Shown: piece by piece, positions 8,126 to 16,929 of the stretch
Layout of the letters: every line of letters begins with the position of its first letter
Position numbering within the stretch: position 1 is the stretch's first letter
Source of the DNA: Sinomonas sp. R1AF57
GTDB taxonomy: Bacteria; Actinomycetota; Actinomycetes; Actinomycetales; Micrococcaceae
Direction: 5' to 3'
DNA length: 64,000 nucleotides
Assembly: GCF_002224485.1 (NCBI RefSeq)
Contig: NZ_CP022463.1
Span: 1,646,817-1,710,816, forward strand
Notes under the pieces: generated by a model
Database searches by the model: none
The model's input: only the letters and a program-made list of their open reading frames with translations
What the model was told of the DNA's origin: nothing
Program-made: the position numbers and the translations under genes

Positions 8126-10243
8126 CTACTTCCCGGCCTTCTTCTCCTTCACCGGCGCCGCACCCGAGGCGCGCAGCTCCGCGTAGTACGCCGCGGCCTC
8201 GGCCTGGCGGGCGGTCTCGACGCCGCTGGCGACGGTCGCGCGGATGTGGTCCTGGGTGTAGCCGAAGGCGTCGACGAGGTCGAGGGCGTGCGGCCGGAGC
8301 TTCGCCAGGAGCCGGTTGATGTACTCGCCGAGGGTGCGGCCGCGCTGCATGGAGAGTCGCCCGTTCATCAGGTGCCAGGCGAGGTGCTTCTCGATGAGGG
8401 TGAGGCCGAAGAGGTCGCGGAGCCAGGTCAGGACCTGCTTCGTGCCCGGGTGCTGGACCTTCTCGAGCGCGGCCGTGAACGCCTCCCACTGCAGGAGCTC
8501 GCCGTGGGCGCGGGCGGCCTCGATGAGCTCGTCCTGGTGGGCGTTGAAGCGCGCCGCGGCCTCGGCCTGGGGGAGGCGGTTGGCGCCGGCGAGGGCCTGG
8601 GCCGCTTGGGCGACCATCGCCTGGACGCGTTCTGCGAGCAGGAACTGCTGCATGTCCGGGTCCCGCAGCGCGAGTGCCGAGCGCTCGGCGCGTCCGGAAT
8701 CCGCGACGAACTGGCCGACGGCTCCGAGGCCGGTCTTGTACGCCATGCCGCGGGCCTGCCCGAGCGCGAACTTCGCCAGCGCCCCGACGTTCATGGTGCG
8801 GAACTCCTTGGCGTAGTCGTTCAGGAGCCGCTTGGCCACGAGCTGCAGCAGCACGTTGTTGTCGCCTTCGAAGGTGACGTAGATGTCGAGGTCCGCGCGC
8901 AGGGACGCGAAGCGGTTCTCGATCATGAAGCCTGCCCCGCCGCACGCCTCGCGGCACTCCTGGAGCGTGTCGAGCGCATGCCAGGTGGAGAGCGACTTGA
9001 GCGCCGCCGCGAGGGTCTCGAGGTCCTGGCGGTCCTCGTCCGTGTCCTGCGCGCCGGAGAAGACGCCGTCGAACTTGGCCAGGAGCTCCTCGTGGGCGAA
9101 GCCCATCGCGTAGGTCGAGGCGAGCAGGGGGAGCAGCCGGCGCTGGTGCCGCTGGTAGTCCAGGAGCACCTCCTCGTGCGTGTCGGAGGAGGCGTTGAAC
9201 TGGCGCCGTTCAGTCGCGTAGCGGATGGCGGCGGCGAGGCCGACCTTCGCCGCGGCGACGGCAGCGCCGTCGAGCGAGACGCGGCCCTGCACGAGCGTTC
9301 CGAGCATGGTGAAGAAGCGGCGTCCCGGGCTCGCGATCGGCGACGAGTAGGTGCCGTCCTCGGCCACGTCGCCATAGCGGTTGAGCAGGTTCGTCCGGGG
9401 GACCCTGACGTGGTCGAAGGCGAGCCGGCCGTTGTCGATCCCGTTGAGGCCGCCCTTGACGCCGTCGTCCTCGCTGCGGATCCCGGGGAGGCAGTCCTTG
9501 GTCTGCGGGTCGCGGATGGGGACGTAGAACGCGTGCACGCCGTGGTTGACGCCCTTGGTGATGAGCTGGGCGAACACGACGGCGGCGGTCCCGTCCTTCG
9601 CGGCGTTGCCGAGGTACTCCTTCCACGCCGCACGGAACGGGGTGTTGAGGACGAACTCGCCGGTGGTCTCGTCATAGGTCGCCGTGGTGGCGATGGATGC
9701 GACGTCGGAGCCGTGGCCGATCTCGGTCATGGCGAAGGCGCCGGGCACCGTCAGGTCCATGATGTCCGGCAGCCACCGCCGGTGGTGCTCGGCTGTCCCG
9801 AGGTGGAGCACGGCCGCGCCGAAGAGGCCCCACTGGACGCCGGACTTGATCTGCAGCGAGGGGTCGGCGGTGACGAGCTCCTCGAACCCGGCGATGTTGC
9901 CGCCGTGGTTGTCCTCGCCGCCGAGCTCCTTCGGGAAGGCCCGCTTGATGGCTCCCTCGTCGACGAGGATCTTGAGCTGGCCGAAGACGCGCTCGCGGTG
10001 CTCGGTATGGGTCAGGCCCTCGACCTTGTGCAGCTCGGGCCGGGCCGCGAGCTCCCGCGCGGTTCGGCGCACGTCGGCCCAGGTTCCCAGCAGGAGCTCG
10101 CCGAGGGCGGCGACGTCGACGGCGGGCGCCTCCTCGGTGTCGGCGACGTCTGGAAGGTCGGCACTGCTGCCGTCAGCGGCGACGGCAGCGGGGTCGGAGG
10201 GGCCGACACCGGTGGCGGAGAGCGAATCGGTGGACTGTGTCAT
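8126..10243 (-). CDS. Large acyl-CoA dehydrogenase/oxidase-type flavoprotein (FadE5-like)
   Basis: A 705-aa FAD enzyme of the acyl-CoA dehydrogenase/oxidase superfamily, expected to introduce the alpha-beta double bond in acyl-CoA. Recognisable pieces are GAFAMTEIGHGSD in the FAD/substrate region, ATERRQF, and YVTFEGDNNVLLQ, which resembles acyl-CoA oxidases. The first about 50 residues are low-complexity Ser/Asp/Ala. ATG at 10243 is set by AAGGAG five bases upstream and by ATGA overlap with the tetR stop, so it is coupled to tetR. Its neighbours (thiolase, FabG4-type reductase, MaoC hydratase) match the M. tuberculosis fadE5-fadA2-fabG4-htdX group. Chain-length preference is unknown. Confidence 0.88.
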   Translation of the reverse strand: MTQSTDSLSATGVGPSDPAAVAADGSSADLPDVADTEEAPAVDVAALGELLLGTWADVRRTARELAARPELHKVEGLTHTEHRERVFGQLKILVDEGAIKRAFPKELGGEDNHGGNIAGFEELVTADPSLQIKSGVQWGLFGAAVLHLGTAEHHRRWLPDIMDLTVPGAFAMTEIGHGSDVASIATTATYDETTGEFVLNTPFRAAWKEYLGNAAKDGTAAVVFAQLITKGVNHGVHAFYVPIRDPQTKDCLPGIRSEDDGVKGGLNGIDNGRLAFDHVRVPRTNLLNRYGDVAEDGTYSSPIASPGRRFFTMLGTLVQGRVSLDGAAVAAAKVGLAAAIRYATERRQFNASSDTHEEVLLDYQRHQRRLLPLLASTYAMGFAHEELLAKFDGVFSGAQDTDEDRQDLETLAAALKSLSTWHALDTLQECREACGGAGFMIENRFASLRADLDIYVTFEGDNNVLLQLVAKRLLNDYAKEFRTMNVGALAKFALGQARGMAYKTGLGAVGQFVADSGRAERSALALRDPDMQQFLLAERVQAMVAQAAQALAGANRLPQAEAAARFNAHQDELIEAARAHGELLQWEAFTAALEKVQHPGTKQVLTWLRDLFGLTLIEKHLAWHLMNGRLSMQRGRTLGEYINRLLAKLRPHALDLVDAFGYTQDHIRATVASGVETARQAEAAAYYAELRASGAAPVKEKKAGK

Positions 10244-10977
10244 GAGAGCTCCTTTGCGGGGGAGAGGGCGGGGGAGAGGGGTGCGGCCTGGGCGGCGATC
10301 CCGGCGAAGAGCCAGTCGGCGATCATCCCGGCCATGTCTTCGAGGGAGGGCTTGGCGGGGGAGTCGGGTGCGGTGAGCCAGCGCTCGCCGGCCGCGCGGA
10401 CGAGCCCGATGGCCGCGGGGGGCCAGTAGTCGAGGGTGGCCTGGGTCCCGGGGGCGAGGTGGCGGCGCATGGGCGCCTCGATCATGGCGCCCACGGCGTC
10501 GAAGAACGTCCCGAACGCGGCTCCCGCCTCCTGCGCGGCCGCGTTCGTCCCTGCTGCAGCGGCGCCCGCTGGAACCCGGGTGACGAACTCGTAGACGTTC
10601 GGCGAGCGCACGGCCATGGCCAGGTATGCGCGCACCATGGCGCGGAGGCCCTCGTAGGGGGACTCCGCCGAGGCAGCGGCCTGGGCGATGCGCTCCTGCA
10701 TCTGGGAGAGGACGAGCTCGCCCATGGCGGCGGCGAGCCCTGACTTGTCGCGGAAGTACCGGTAGAACACGGACTTCGAGGTGCTCGCCGCGGCAGCGAT
10801 GTCCTCCATCGGGACGTCGGCCCCCAGCCGGTGGATCGCCTTGCGGGCGGAGCGGATGAGCTCGGCCCGGCGCTCTTCGCGGTGGTTCGCCCAACGGGCG
10901 GCGCGGCCGTCGACGGCGGGCGCGGCGCCTACGTCGTGCGCTGCGGCGCCCTCGGGAGGCGGTGTGGGGAAGTTCAC
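10240..10977 (-). CDS. TetR-family regulator of the lipid module
   Basis: A 245-aa TetR protein. The helix-turn-helix is near residues 55-80 (MEDIAAAASTSKSVFYRYFRDKSG), and the rest is a helical ligand-binding domain. The GTG at 10977 abuts the inverted-repeat operator, leaving no room for a ribosome site. A -10-like TACGCT on the minus strand lies seven bases before it, so translation may be leaderless and autorepressed. The first about 30 residues are Ala/Pro-rich, so an internal start cannot be excluded. Acyl-CoA or fatty acid is the likely inducer (inference from context). Confidence 0.88.
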   Translation of the reverse strand: MNFPTPPPEGAAAHDVGAAPAVDGRAARWANHREERRAELIRSARKAIHRLGADVPMEDIAAAASTSKSVFYRYFRDKSGLAAAMGELVLSQMQERIAQAAASAESPYEGLRAMVRAYLAMAVRSPNVYEFVTRVPAGAAAAGTNAAAQEAGAAFGTFFDAVGAMIEAPMRRHLAPGTQATLDYWPPAAIGLVRAAGERWLTAPDSPAKPSLEDMAGMIADWLFAGIAAQAAPLSPALSPAKELS

Positions 10978-11008
10978 GATACCCAGCGTATCAGGTACGC
11001 TAGGTATC
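10978..11008. promoter_or_regulatory. TetR operator, 31-bp inverted repeat
   Basis: Arms 10978-10990 (GATACCCAGCGTA) and 10996-11008 (TACGCTAGGTATC) are complementary at 12 of 13 positions around a 5-base spacer. It lies in the 63-bp gap between divergent tetR and the thiolase gene and overlaps the likely promoters of both. Confidence 0.82.
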
Positions 11009-11040
11009 GGTAATCAAGGTCACATCCACCGGAGGACGCC

Positions 11041-12378
11041 ATGCCCACGACCCCGCGCCCGACTGCCCCCGCACCGACCGTCCGCAAGGCCGTCGTCGTC
11101 GGCGGCAACCGCATCCCCTTCGCCCGCGCGAACAGCGCCTACACCAAGGCCTCCAACCAGGACATGCTCACGGCCGCCCTCGACGGGCTCGTCGCCCGCT
11201 TCGGGCTCCAGGACGAGCGGATCGGCGAGGTCGCTGCGGGCGCGGTCCTCAAGCACCCCCGCAACTTCAACCTCACGCGCGAGGCGGTCCTCGGCTCCGC
11301 GCTCAGCCCCGAGACGCCGGCCTACGACGTGCAGCAGGCCTGCGCCACAGGCCTCGAGACGGTCCTGCAGCTCACCGACAAGATCAAGCTCGGCCGGATC
11401 GAGTCGGCCATCGCCGGTGGCGTCGACTCGGCCTCGGACGCGCCCATCGTGGTGAGCGAGAGCCTCCGCGACGCCATCCTCGAGCTCAACCGCGCCAAGA
11501 CGCTCCAGCAGAAGCTCAAGGCTGTCTTCAGGCTGCGGCCCAAGGACCTTGTGCCGGACGCCCCCGGCACCGCCGAGCCGCGGACAGGCCTCTCGATGGG
11601 GGAGCACCAGGCGCTGACCACCAAGCAGTGGGGCATCTCGCGCGAGGCCCAGGACGAGCTCGCGCTCGCGTCCCACCGCAACCTCGCAGCCGCCTACGAG
11701 CGCGGCTTCTTCGACGACCTCGTGACCCCGTACCGGGGCCTCGCCAAGGACGGCAACCTCCGGCCGGACACGACGCCGGAGAAGATGGCCAAGCTCTCGC
11801 CGGTCTTCGGCAAGCACCTCGGCAGCGAGGCGACGATGACGGCCGGCAACTCGACGCCGCTCACCGACGGCGCCGCCGCCGTCCTGCTGGCCTCGGAGGA
11901 CTGGGCCGCCGAGCGCGACCTGCCTGTCCTCGCCGAGGTGGTCGACGGCGAGGCCGCCGCAGTGGACTTCGTGCACGGCAAGGACGGGCTCCTCATGGCG
12001 CCCGCGTTCGCTGTTCCCCGTCTGCTGGGCCGGCTGGGGCTCACCCTGGAGGACATCGACTACTTCGAGATCCACGAGGCCTTCGCCGGGACCGTCCTCG
12101 CCACGCTGGCGGCGTGGGAGGACGAGGAGTTCGGCCGCGAGCGCCTCGGCCTCGACGGCGCGTTCGGCAAGGTGGACCGGGCCAAGCTCAACGTCAACGG
12201 CTCCTCCCTCGCTGCCGGACACCCGTTCGCGGCGACCGGCGGCCGGATCGTCGCCACGCTCGCGAAGCAGCTGCACGAGCGCACCCAGGCCGGCGACCTC
12301 GACCGGCCGGCGCGCGGCCTCATCTCCGTGTGCGCCGCGGGCGGGATGGGCGTCGTGGCCGTCCTCGAGGGACGCTGA
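11041..12378 (+). CDS. Acetyl-CoA C-acyltransferase (thiolase, FadA2-like)
   Basis: A 445-aa thiolase that cleaves 3-ketoacyl-CoA, or condenses acyl units in reverse. The nucleophile is Cys101 (QQACATGLE), the catalytic His lies in AAGHPFAATGGR, and the second Cys in SVCAAGGMG near the C-terminus. Start ATG is supported by GGAGG at 11031-11035. It is divergent from tetR across the operator and is followed 26 bases later by the reductase gene, so it heads the rightward half of the lipid module. The direction of the reaction in vivo is not evident from sequence. Confidence 0.92.
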   Translation: MPTTPRPTAPAPTVRKAVVVGGNRIPFARANSAYTKASNQDMLTAALDGLVARFGLQDERIGEVAAGAVLKHPRNFNLTREAVLGSALSPETPAYDVQQACATGLETVLQLTDKIKLGRIESAIAGGVDSASDAPIVVSESLRDAILELNRAKTLQQKLKAVFRLRPKDLVPDAPGTAEPRTGLSMGEHQALTTKQWGISREAQDELALASHRNLAAAYERGFFDDLVTPYRGLAKDGNLRPDTTPEKMAKLSPVFGKHLGSEATMTAGNSTPLTDGAAAVLLASEDWAAERDLPVLAEVVDGEAAAVDFVHGKDGLLMAPAFAVPRLLGRLGLTLEDIDYFEIHEAFAGTVLATLAAWEDEEFGRERLGLDGAFGKVDRAKLNVNGSSLAAGHPFAATGGRIVATLAKQLHERTQAGDLDRPARGLISVCAAGGMGVVAVLEGR

Positions 12379-12404
12379 GCGGATCCGGGGAACGAGGAGC
12401 AGAC

Positions 12405-13808
12405 ATGGCTGACAAGTACACCGACTTCGTCTCGCGCGGCTGGGGCCGCGACCTCGCCAAGCGGCTGGGCCTGCCGCAGCCCGTGACGCTCCGGCGGCAC
12501 GAGCCCGGCGCGCCGCTCGTGCCGGGGCCCGTGCTCCTCATCGGCGCCGGTCCGGGCGCCGACGCGCTCGAGACCGCGCTCAAGGGCTGGGACGTCGAGG
12601 TCCTCCGTAACCTCGGCGAGACGCACGACGGCGGTGCGGCGGCGACGTCGTCCGGCGTGCCTGCCGCCGGGGCGGGGAAGGGCGGCGCTCGCCTGGGCGC
12701 GATTGTCCTGGCGCTCGACGGGATCGCCCGGCCGGAGGACCTCTCAGGGCTATTCCTCGCAGCGGGGCGCCCCCTGCGCTCCCTTGCCCCGAGCGGGCGG
12801 GTCGTGACGGTCTCGCGGCGCTCCTCCACTGCCGACGAGCCCGCTCTCGCGGCGGCGCGCTCCGGCGTCGAGGGAGCGCTGCGCTCGCTGGCACGGGAAC
12901 TCCGCAACGGGGCGACCGGCAACGGGATCCTGCTGGCCGAGGGCGTTCCCGTCGATGCGCCGAGCGCGCTCGGAGCGCTGAGGTTCCTCCTGTCCGGACG
13001 GGCCGCCTACGTCGACGGGCAGTTCCTGACCGTCGGCACGGCCAAGGGCGAGCTCCCGTCCGATCCCGAGAAGCCGCTTGCAGGGAAGGTCGCTGTGGTG
13101 ACCGGAGCGGCGCGGGGCATCGGCGCGGCGATCGCCCGGACGCTCGCGCGCGACGGCGCGAAGCTCGTCGTCGTCGACGTTCCGGCCGCCGGAGATGCGC
13201 TCGTAAAGGTCGCCAACGAGGTCCGGGGCACGGCGCTGCAGCTGGACATCACCAAACCGGACGCGGGGGAGCGGATCCTCGAGCACGCCCTGCACCGCCA
13301 CGGCGGTCTCGACATCCTCGTGCACAACGCCGGCATCACGAGGGACAAGCTCCTGGCCAACATGGACGCGGCGAAGTGGGACGCGGTCATCGCGGTGAAC
13401 CTCGCGGCCCAGCTGCGGATCAACGACGCGCTCCTCGCCTCGGGAAACCTCGGCGAGGGCTTCCGGATCGTCTCGGTCGCGTCGACGTCGGGCATTGCGG
13501 GGAACCGTGGGCAGACGAACTACGCGGCCTCCAAGGCCGGGGTCATGGGCATGGTCCGCTCCACGGCGGCGCGGCTCGCCGCGACGGGAGGGACCGCGAA
13601 CGCGGTGGCGCCGGGATTCATAGAGACCGAGATGACGGCCCGGATTCCCCTCGGGATGCGCGAGGTCGGGCGCCGGATCAACTCGCTCCAGCAGGGGGGC
13701 CAGCCCGTGGACGTCGCGGAGGCAATAGGGTTCTTGGCCTCTGATGCGGCGGGAGGGGTCTCCGGTAACGTCCTGCGCGTGTGCGGTCAGTATTGGATGG
13801 GGCAGTGA
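12405..13808 (+). CDS. FabG4-type 3-oxoacyl-(ACP/CoA) reductase
   Basis: A 467-aa two-domain SDR. The N-terminal half (LIGAGPGADALETAL...) is a degenerate Rossmann domain. The C-terminal half (from about residue 225) carries VVTGAARGIGAAIA, HNAGITRD, VASTSGIAG and the active-site Y-x3-K in NYAASKAG. This double-domain layout is that of M. tuberculosis FabG4, an NADH-using ketoacyl-CoA reductase. ATG at 12405 has GAGGAG a few bases before it; longer in-frame extensions run back through the thiolase gene and are not real. Its stop overlaps the next GTG by four bases. Confidence 0.9.
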   Translation: MADKYTDFVSRGWGRDLAKRLGLPQPVTLRRHEPGAPLVPGPVLLIGAGPGADALETALKGWDVEVLRNLGETHDGGAAATSSGVPAAGAGKGGARLGAIVLALDGIARPEDLSGLFLAAGRPLRSLAPSGRVVTVSRRSSTADEPALAAARSGVEGALRSLARELRNGATGNGILLAEGVPVDAPSALGALRFLLSGRAAYVDGQFLTVGTAKGELPSDPEKPLAGKVAVVTGAARGIGAAIARTLARDGAKLVVVDVPAAGDALVKVANEVRGTALQLDITKPDAGERILEHALHRHGGLDILVHNAGITRDKLLANMDAAKWDAVIAVNLAAQLRINDALLASGNLGEGFRIVSVASTSGIAGNRGQTNYAASKAGVMGMVRSTAARLAATGGTANAVAPGFIETEMTARIPLGMREVGRRINSLQQGGQPVDVAEAIGFLASDAAGGVSGNVLRVCGQYWMGQ

Positions 13809-14731
13809 GCGCGCCGGCGCGGGGGATCGAGACGGTCGAGCTTGCCGAGGTGCCGAGCCTCGCAAAGCTCTTCGCGGGAGCAGCCGCCGCGTCAGCGCGC
13901 CTGCTGATCGCCAAGCGCAACGGCACGAGGCGGCTGCCGCGCGCGAGGCACCGCGTCGCCGTCGTGCGTCCTGACCTGGCCAAGCTGACGGCATACCAGC
14001 ACCTGCTCGGGGAGGCCGCACGCGACGTCGTGCCCGCGGGGTACCTGTTCACCCTCGCGTTCCCCGTGGCGATGAGCGTTCTGGCCCGCGAGGACTTCCC
14101 GCTCCCGCTGCTCGGCATGGTGCACGTGCGCAACCACATCGAGTACCGCGAGCCGGTGTCGTATGACGACGAGCTCGAGGTCGTGGCCTGGGCAGAGAAC
14201 CTGGCCGGGCACCGGGCGGGGACCCTCGTGGACAGCGTGGTCGAGATCCGGCGGCCCGGGGGAGGCGAGCCCGTGTGGCGCGGGGTAGCCACTTCGATCG
14301 CGAAGGGCGTCTTCCTGCCCGGCGTCGACAAGCCCGCTGCCGCCCCGCCGCGGGAGGACTTCCGGCCCCCGCTGCCGACGGCGCTCTGGCAGCTCGGGTC
14401 TGAGACCGGCCGAGAGTATGCAGCGGTGTCTGGCGACTTCAACCCGATCCACCTCAGCTCCCTCTCCGCCCGGGCGCTGGGCATGCAGCGGTCGATCGCG
14501 CACGGGATGTACCTCGCCTCGCGCGCGCTCGCGGAGGTCGGAACGGCCAAGGGCGACGCGTTCGCGTGGGACATCAAGTTCGAGGCACCCGTGTTCCTGC
14601 CCGCTCGGGTGGCCGTGAACATCACAGACATCCCTGATGCCGAGGAGGTCTGGGAGCGGTCGGAGTTCGTCGGCTGGAACGCGAAGTCGGGCCGGCGGCA
14701 CTTTGTGGGGTCGGTGTCCCGGCTCGAGTGA
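13805..14731 (+). CDS. MaoC-family enoyl-CoA / 3-hydroxyacyl dehydratase
   Basis: A 308-aa hot-dog fold protein. The hydratase motif is near the C-terminal third: FNPIHLSSLSARALG followed by IAHGMY, with Asp/Asn-His catalytic positions typical of MaoC hydratases. It would hydrate enoyl-CoA or dehydrate 3-hydroxyacyl-CoA, completing a cycle with the dehydrogenase, reductase and thiolase next to it. GTG at 13805 forms a GTGA overlap with the FabG4 stop, implying coupled translation; an earlier in-frame start at 13781 is less likely. The position matches htdX of mycobacteria. Confidence 0.88.
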   Translation: MSAPARGIETVELAEVPSLAKLFAGAAAASARLLIAKRNGTRRLPRARHRVAVVRPDLAKLTAYQHLLGEAARDVVPAGYLFTLAFPVAMSVLAREDFPLPLLGMVHVRNHIEYREPVSYDDELEVVAWAENLAGHRAGTLVDSVVEIRRPGGGEPVWRGVATSIAKGVFLPGVDKPAAAPPREDFRPPLPTALWQLGSETGREYAAVSGDFNPIHLSSLSARALGMQRSIAHGMYLASRALAEVGTAKGDAFAWDIKFEAPVFLPARVAVNITDIPDAEEVWERSEFVGWNAKSGRRHFVGSVSRLE

Positions 14732-14745
14732 GCCCATCGGCTGAC

Positions 14746-14784
14746 GCTCGACGGCGCCGCTCACCTTCGTGGTGGGCGGCGCCG
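14746..14784. terminator. Terminator between maoC-type gene and DHFR-like gene
   Basis: Arms 14752-14765 and 14771-14784 pair over 14 bp with one T-G wobble (loop TTCGT). A one-mismatch copy of the recurring decamer (GCTCGACGGC, 14746-14755) enters the left arm. The flanking genes are convergent. Confidence 0.75.
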
Positions 14785-14834
14785 TGACGCGGAGCCTGGC
14801 GTCGAGGATCTGCTCCCGGAGAGCGGCAGGCGTG

Positions 14835-15443
14835 TCAGCGGAGCACGCGGTACCGCAGGTGCGTGACACCCGGGGCGTCGATGACGCGTAGGAGCTCGAG
14901 CGGGTGGGGCGAGCCCAGCGTGCCGAACAGGGACCGGCCGGCTCCGAGCAGCAGGGGGACCTGGTGGATCTGGATCTCGTCCAGCACGCCTGCCTGCAGT
15001 GCGAGCTGCGCGGTCGTCGCTCCATGGACCATCACGTCGCGGTCTCCGGCGGCGGCCTTGGCGCGTGCCATCGCCGCCTCGATGCCGTCGGTGGCGTAGC
15101 GGATCCTGGGGCCCTGGACGTCGTCGGCACCCGGTTCGGTGCGGGTGAGCACCTCGATGTGGACGCCGTTGTGGTGGTCGCCGCCCCAGCCGCGGGCGGC
15201 GTCGAACGTGCGCCGTCCCGACAGGACTGCGCCCGTGGCCAGCATCTCGTGGACCACGGGAAGGCTGGCCGCGCTGGTGCGGATGACTGGGACGCCGGCT
15301 CCGCCGCGTACTTCGTTGTCGCCATCGAACAGCCAGGCATGCAGTGCCTCACCGCCGGTGCCGAGGCCGTTCTCCGGCCCGTCATCGGGGCCCGTGATGA
15401 AGCCGTCCAGAGACATCGACATGTACAGCACGGAACGGGTCAC
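14835..15443 (-). CDS. RibD C-terminal / dihydrofolate-reductase-fold protein
   Basis: A 202-aa protein of the RibD_C family (DHFR fold). It shows the characteristic start RSVLYMSMSLDGFITGPDD and the later VMVHGATTAQLALQAGVLDEIQIHQVP stretch that forms the NADPH site. Such stand-alone reductases are common in actinobacteria and their substrates are mostly unknown; a true DHFR role is unlikely. The GTG at 15443 is preferred because AGGAGG lies eight bases before it, while the open frame upstream runs through a large palindrome with no family similarity. Confidence 0.85.
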   Translation of the reverse strand: MTRSVLYMSMSLDGFITGPDDGPENGLGTGGEALHAWLFDGDNEVRGGAGVPVIRTSAASLPVVHEMLATGAVLSGRRTFDAARGWGGDHHNGVHIEVLTRTEPGADDVQGPRIRYATDGIEAAMARAKAAAGDRDVMVHGATTAQLALQAGVLDEIQIHQVPLLLGAGRSLFGTLGSPHPLELLRVIDAPGVTHLRYRVLR

Positions 15444-15469
15444 CGGGTGGTCCTCCTCTTCATCCCGGC

Positions 15470-15514
15470 TCCATGGTTCGGCCCCTTCGACCGACCGGTC
15501 AAGGGGCCCATGGA
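15470..15514. repeat. 45-bp imperfect palindrome in divergent intergenic region
   Basis: Nested complementary arms: TCCATG (15470-15475) with CATGGA (15509-15514), GGCCCCTT (15480-15487) with AAGGGGCC (15501-15508), and a GACCG/CGGTC core around 15494. It lies in the 140-bp gap between two divergent genes. It could be a regulator site or form a cruciform/hairpin; no regulator is known. Confidence 0.6.
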
Positions 15515-15571
15515 CAGTCCGTTCTCGGCCGCTCCTCACGTTCGCCGGGTCTTTCACCTACTCGCGGTCGA

Positions 15572-15577
15572 TAGGGT
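15572..15577 (+). promoter_or_regulatory. -10 box, leaderless start
   Basis: TAGGGT lies six bases before the GTG at 15584, with no ribosome site, consistent with a leaderless mRNA. Confidence 0.5.
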
Positions 15578-15583
15578 TGGGGC

Positions 15584-16906
15584 GTGGTGGAGAGCGACGA
15601 GATCAACTGGCCAGGACTGGGCGACTCTCCAGACAGGGGCAGGCGCATTGCCGCGCTGCTGTTCGGGGCGCCCCTCTGGGTGCACCGGCGGGTTGACGCG
15701 ATCAGCCTCGGTGCCACTGGCACCACTCGTCGCGCAATCTCCTTCGACTTCACGCTTCCCTCGGACGTGGCAGTGCCTGGGTCCGACGGGGGCATCCTGG
15801 TGCCGCTCGCCCTGATCGAGAAGGGCGCGCTTCGCCGGGTGTCGGCCACCGGCCCGGCCGACCACCCGATGCCCGTGCTCGGCCGTGACGACAACACGCA
15901 GCTCGCCGTCGAGATGCTGGTCCAGATCACGAGCCCCGGGATGCCCCGCCCGACCGAGGAGTCCGAGCAGATGCGGGACCTCATACACCGCGTCGTCGGG
16001 TTCAACCCCGCCGAGGCGTCCGCCGAGGCGAGGAGGGCAATCGAGGACGAGGTCGACGGGAACCTCATGCCCTGGAGCGGCATCGCCGACCCGGAGAGCA
16101 GGGCGGTGGTCGCGCGGATGGTGAAGGGGTTTCTGGACCAGTTCCTCCTCGTGGTCGAGGTCGAGGGAGACCTCGTCGGGAAGAGGACCGTGGTCAAGTT
16201 CTCCTATGACCGCAGCCTGCCGATCCCGGATCTCGGCAACAGGGTCGGCATCATCGAGTTCGACCTCCCCGACGCGGGCCTGGCGCACAGCCAGCATGTC
16301 GAGTTCAGTGCGCCGGCCGGTCTGGTCGTCCGCCGGCTCAGCGTGCAGGAGACGGCTGGCGACGAGTATGTCGCAGACCCTCGCGAGGACGTCCCCGCCA
16401 AGCCGCGGAGCACCGCCCATGTCGCGTTCGCGCCGTCGGAGACCTATTCGGGGGCGGAGGTGAGCGTCGAGCTCGTCCCGGCGGCTTCGGGCGTCTTCAC
16501 CTTCACGGTCGTGGGCGTGCTGGTCGTGCTCCTGTTCGCCGTGGCGGTGGCCGCGGAGAAGTTCTTCAGCGCTCCGATCGTCTCGCCCCGCTTCACGGTG
16601 CCGTCACAGGCGGTCTCGCTGCTCCTCGTGGGGCCAGCCCTGTTCCTGTCGTGGATGGCGCGCGCTCCCGAACACCGAGCGCTGGCAGCCATGCTGCTTC
16701 CGCTTAGGCTGCTGCTCATCGCGTGTGCCGGAGTGCTGCTCACGGCTGGGATCGGCGTCGGGGTTCCGCTCGAGCCGTGGTGGTGGGACCTTCTCTGGCT
16801 CGTCGTCGTGGTCGTCGCGGTGGCGAACCTCATCGGGCTTGTCCTGTACCTCGTGAACGCGCGGCGGATGGCCAGGTCCCTGTGGAAACGGGCCCGCTCA
16901 CAGTAG
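15584..16906 (+). CDS. Unrecognised membrane protein with large N-terminal domain
   Basis: I do not recognise the family of this 440-aa protein; a DUF4436-like protein is a weak possibility. Residues 1 to about 305 are mostly soluble, rich in beta-prone and acidic stretches and without cysteines. The C-terminal third holds four hydrophobic segments, beginning VFTFTVVGVLVVLLF near residue 306, then VSLLLVGPALFLSW, LRLLLIACAGVLL and LLWLVVVVVAVANLIGLVL, and ends in a basic tail. There is no signal peptide, so topology is uncertain. The GTG start is set by a -10 box six bases upstream. A 74-aa gene follows 23 bases later and may be co-transcribed. Confidence 0.7.
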   Translation: MVESDEINWPGLGDSPDRGRRIAALLFGAPLWVHRRVDAISLGATGTTRRAISFDFTLPSDVAVPGSDGGILVPLALIEKGALRRVSATGPADHPMPVLGRDDNTQLAVEMLVQITSPGMPRPTEESEQMRDLIHRVVGFNPAEASAEARRAIEDEVDGNLMPWSGIADPESRAVVARMVKGFLDQFLLVVEVEGDLVGKRTVVKFSYDRSLPIPDLGNRVGIIEFDLPDAGLAHSQHVEFSAPAGLVVRRLSVQETAGDEYVADPREDVPAKPRSTAHVAFAPSETYSGAEVSVELVPAASGVFTFTVVGVLVVLLFAVAVAAEKFFSAPIVSPRFTVPSQAVSLLLVGPALFLSWMARAPEHRALAAMLLPLRLLLIACAGVLLTAGIGVGVPLEPWWWDLLWLVVVVVAVANLIGLVLYLVNARRMARSLWKRARSQ

Positions 16907-16929
16907 ACTCGGGGCAGAGGGAGGTCGCC

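Noticed and set aside
7778-10429. An 883-codon plus-strand frame
   Set aside because: Antisense to hsp20 and the acyl-CoA dehydrogenase; no family similarity and no ribosome site.
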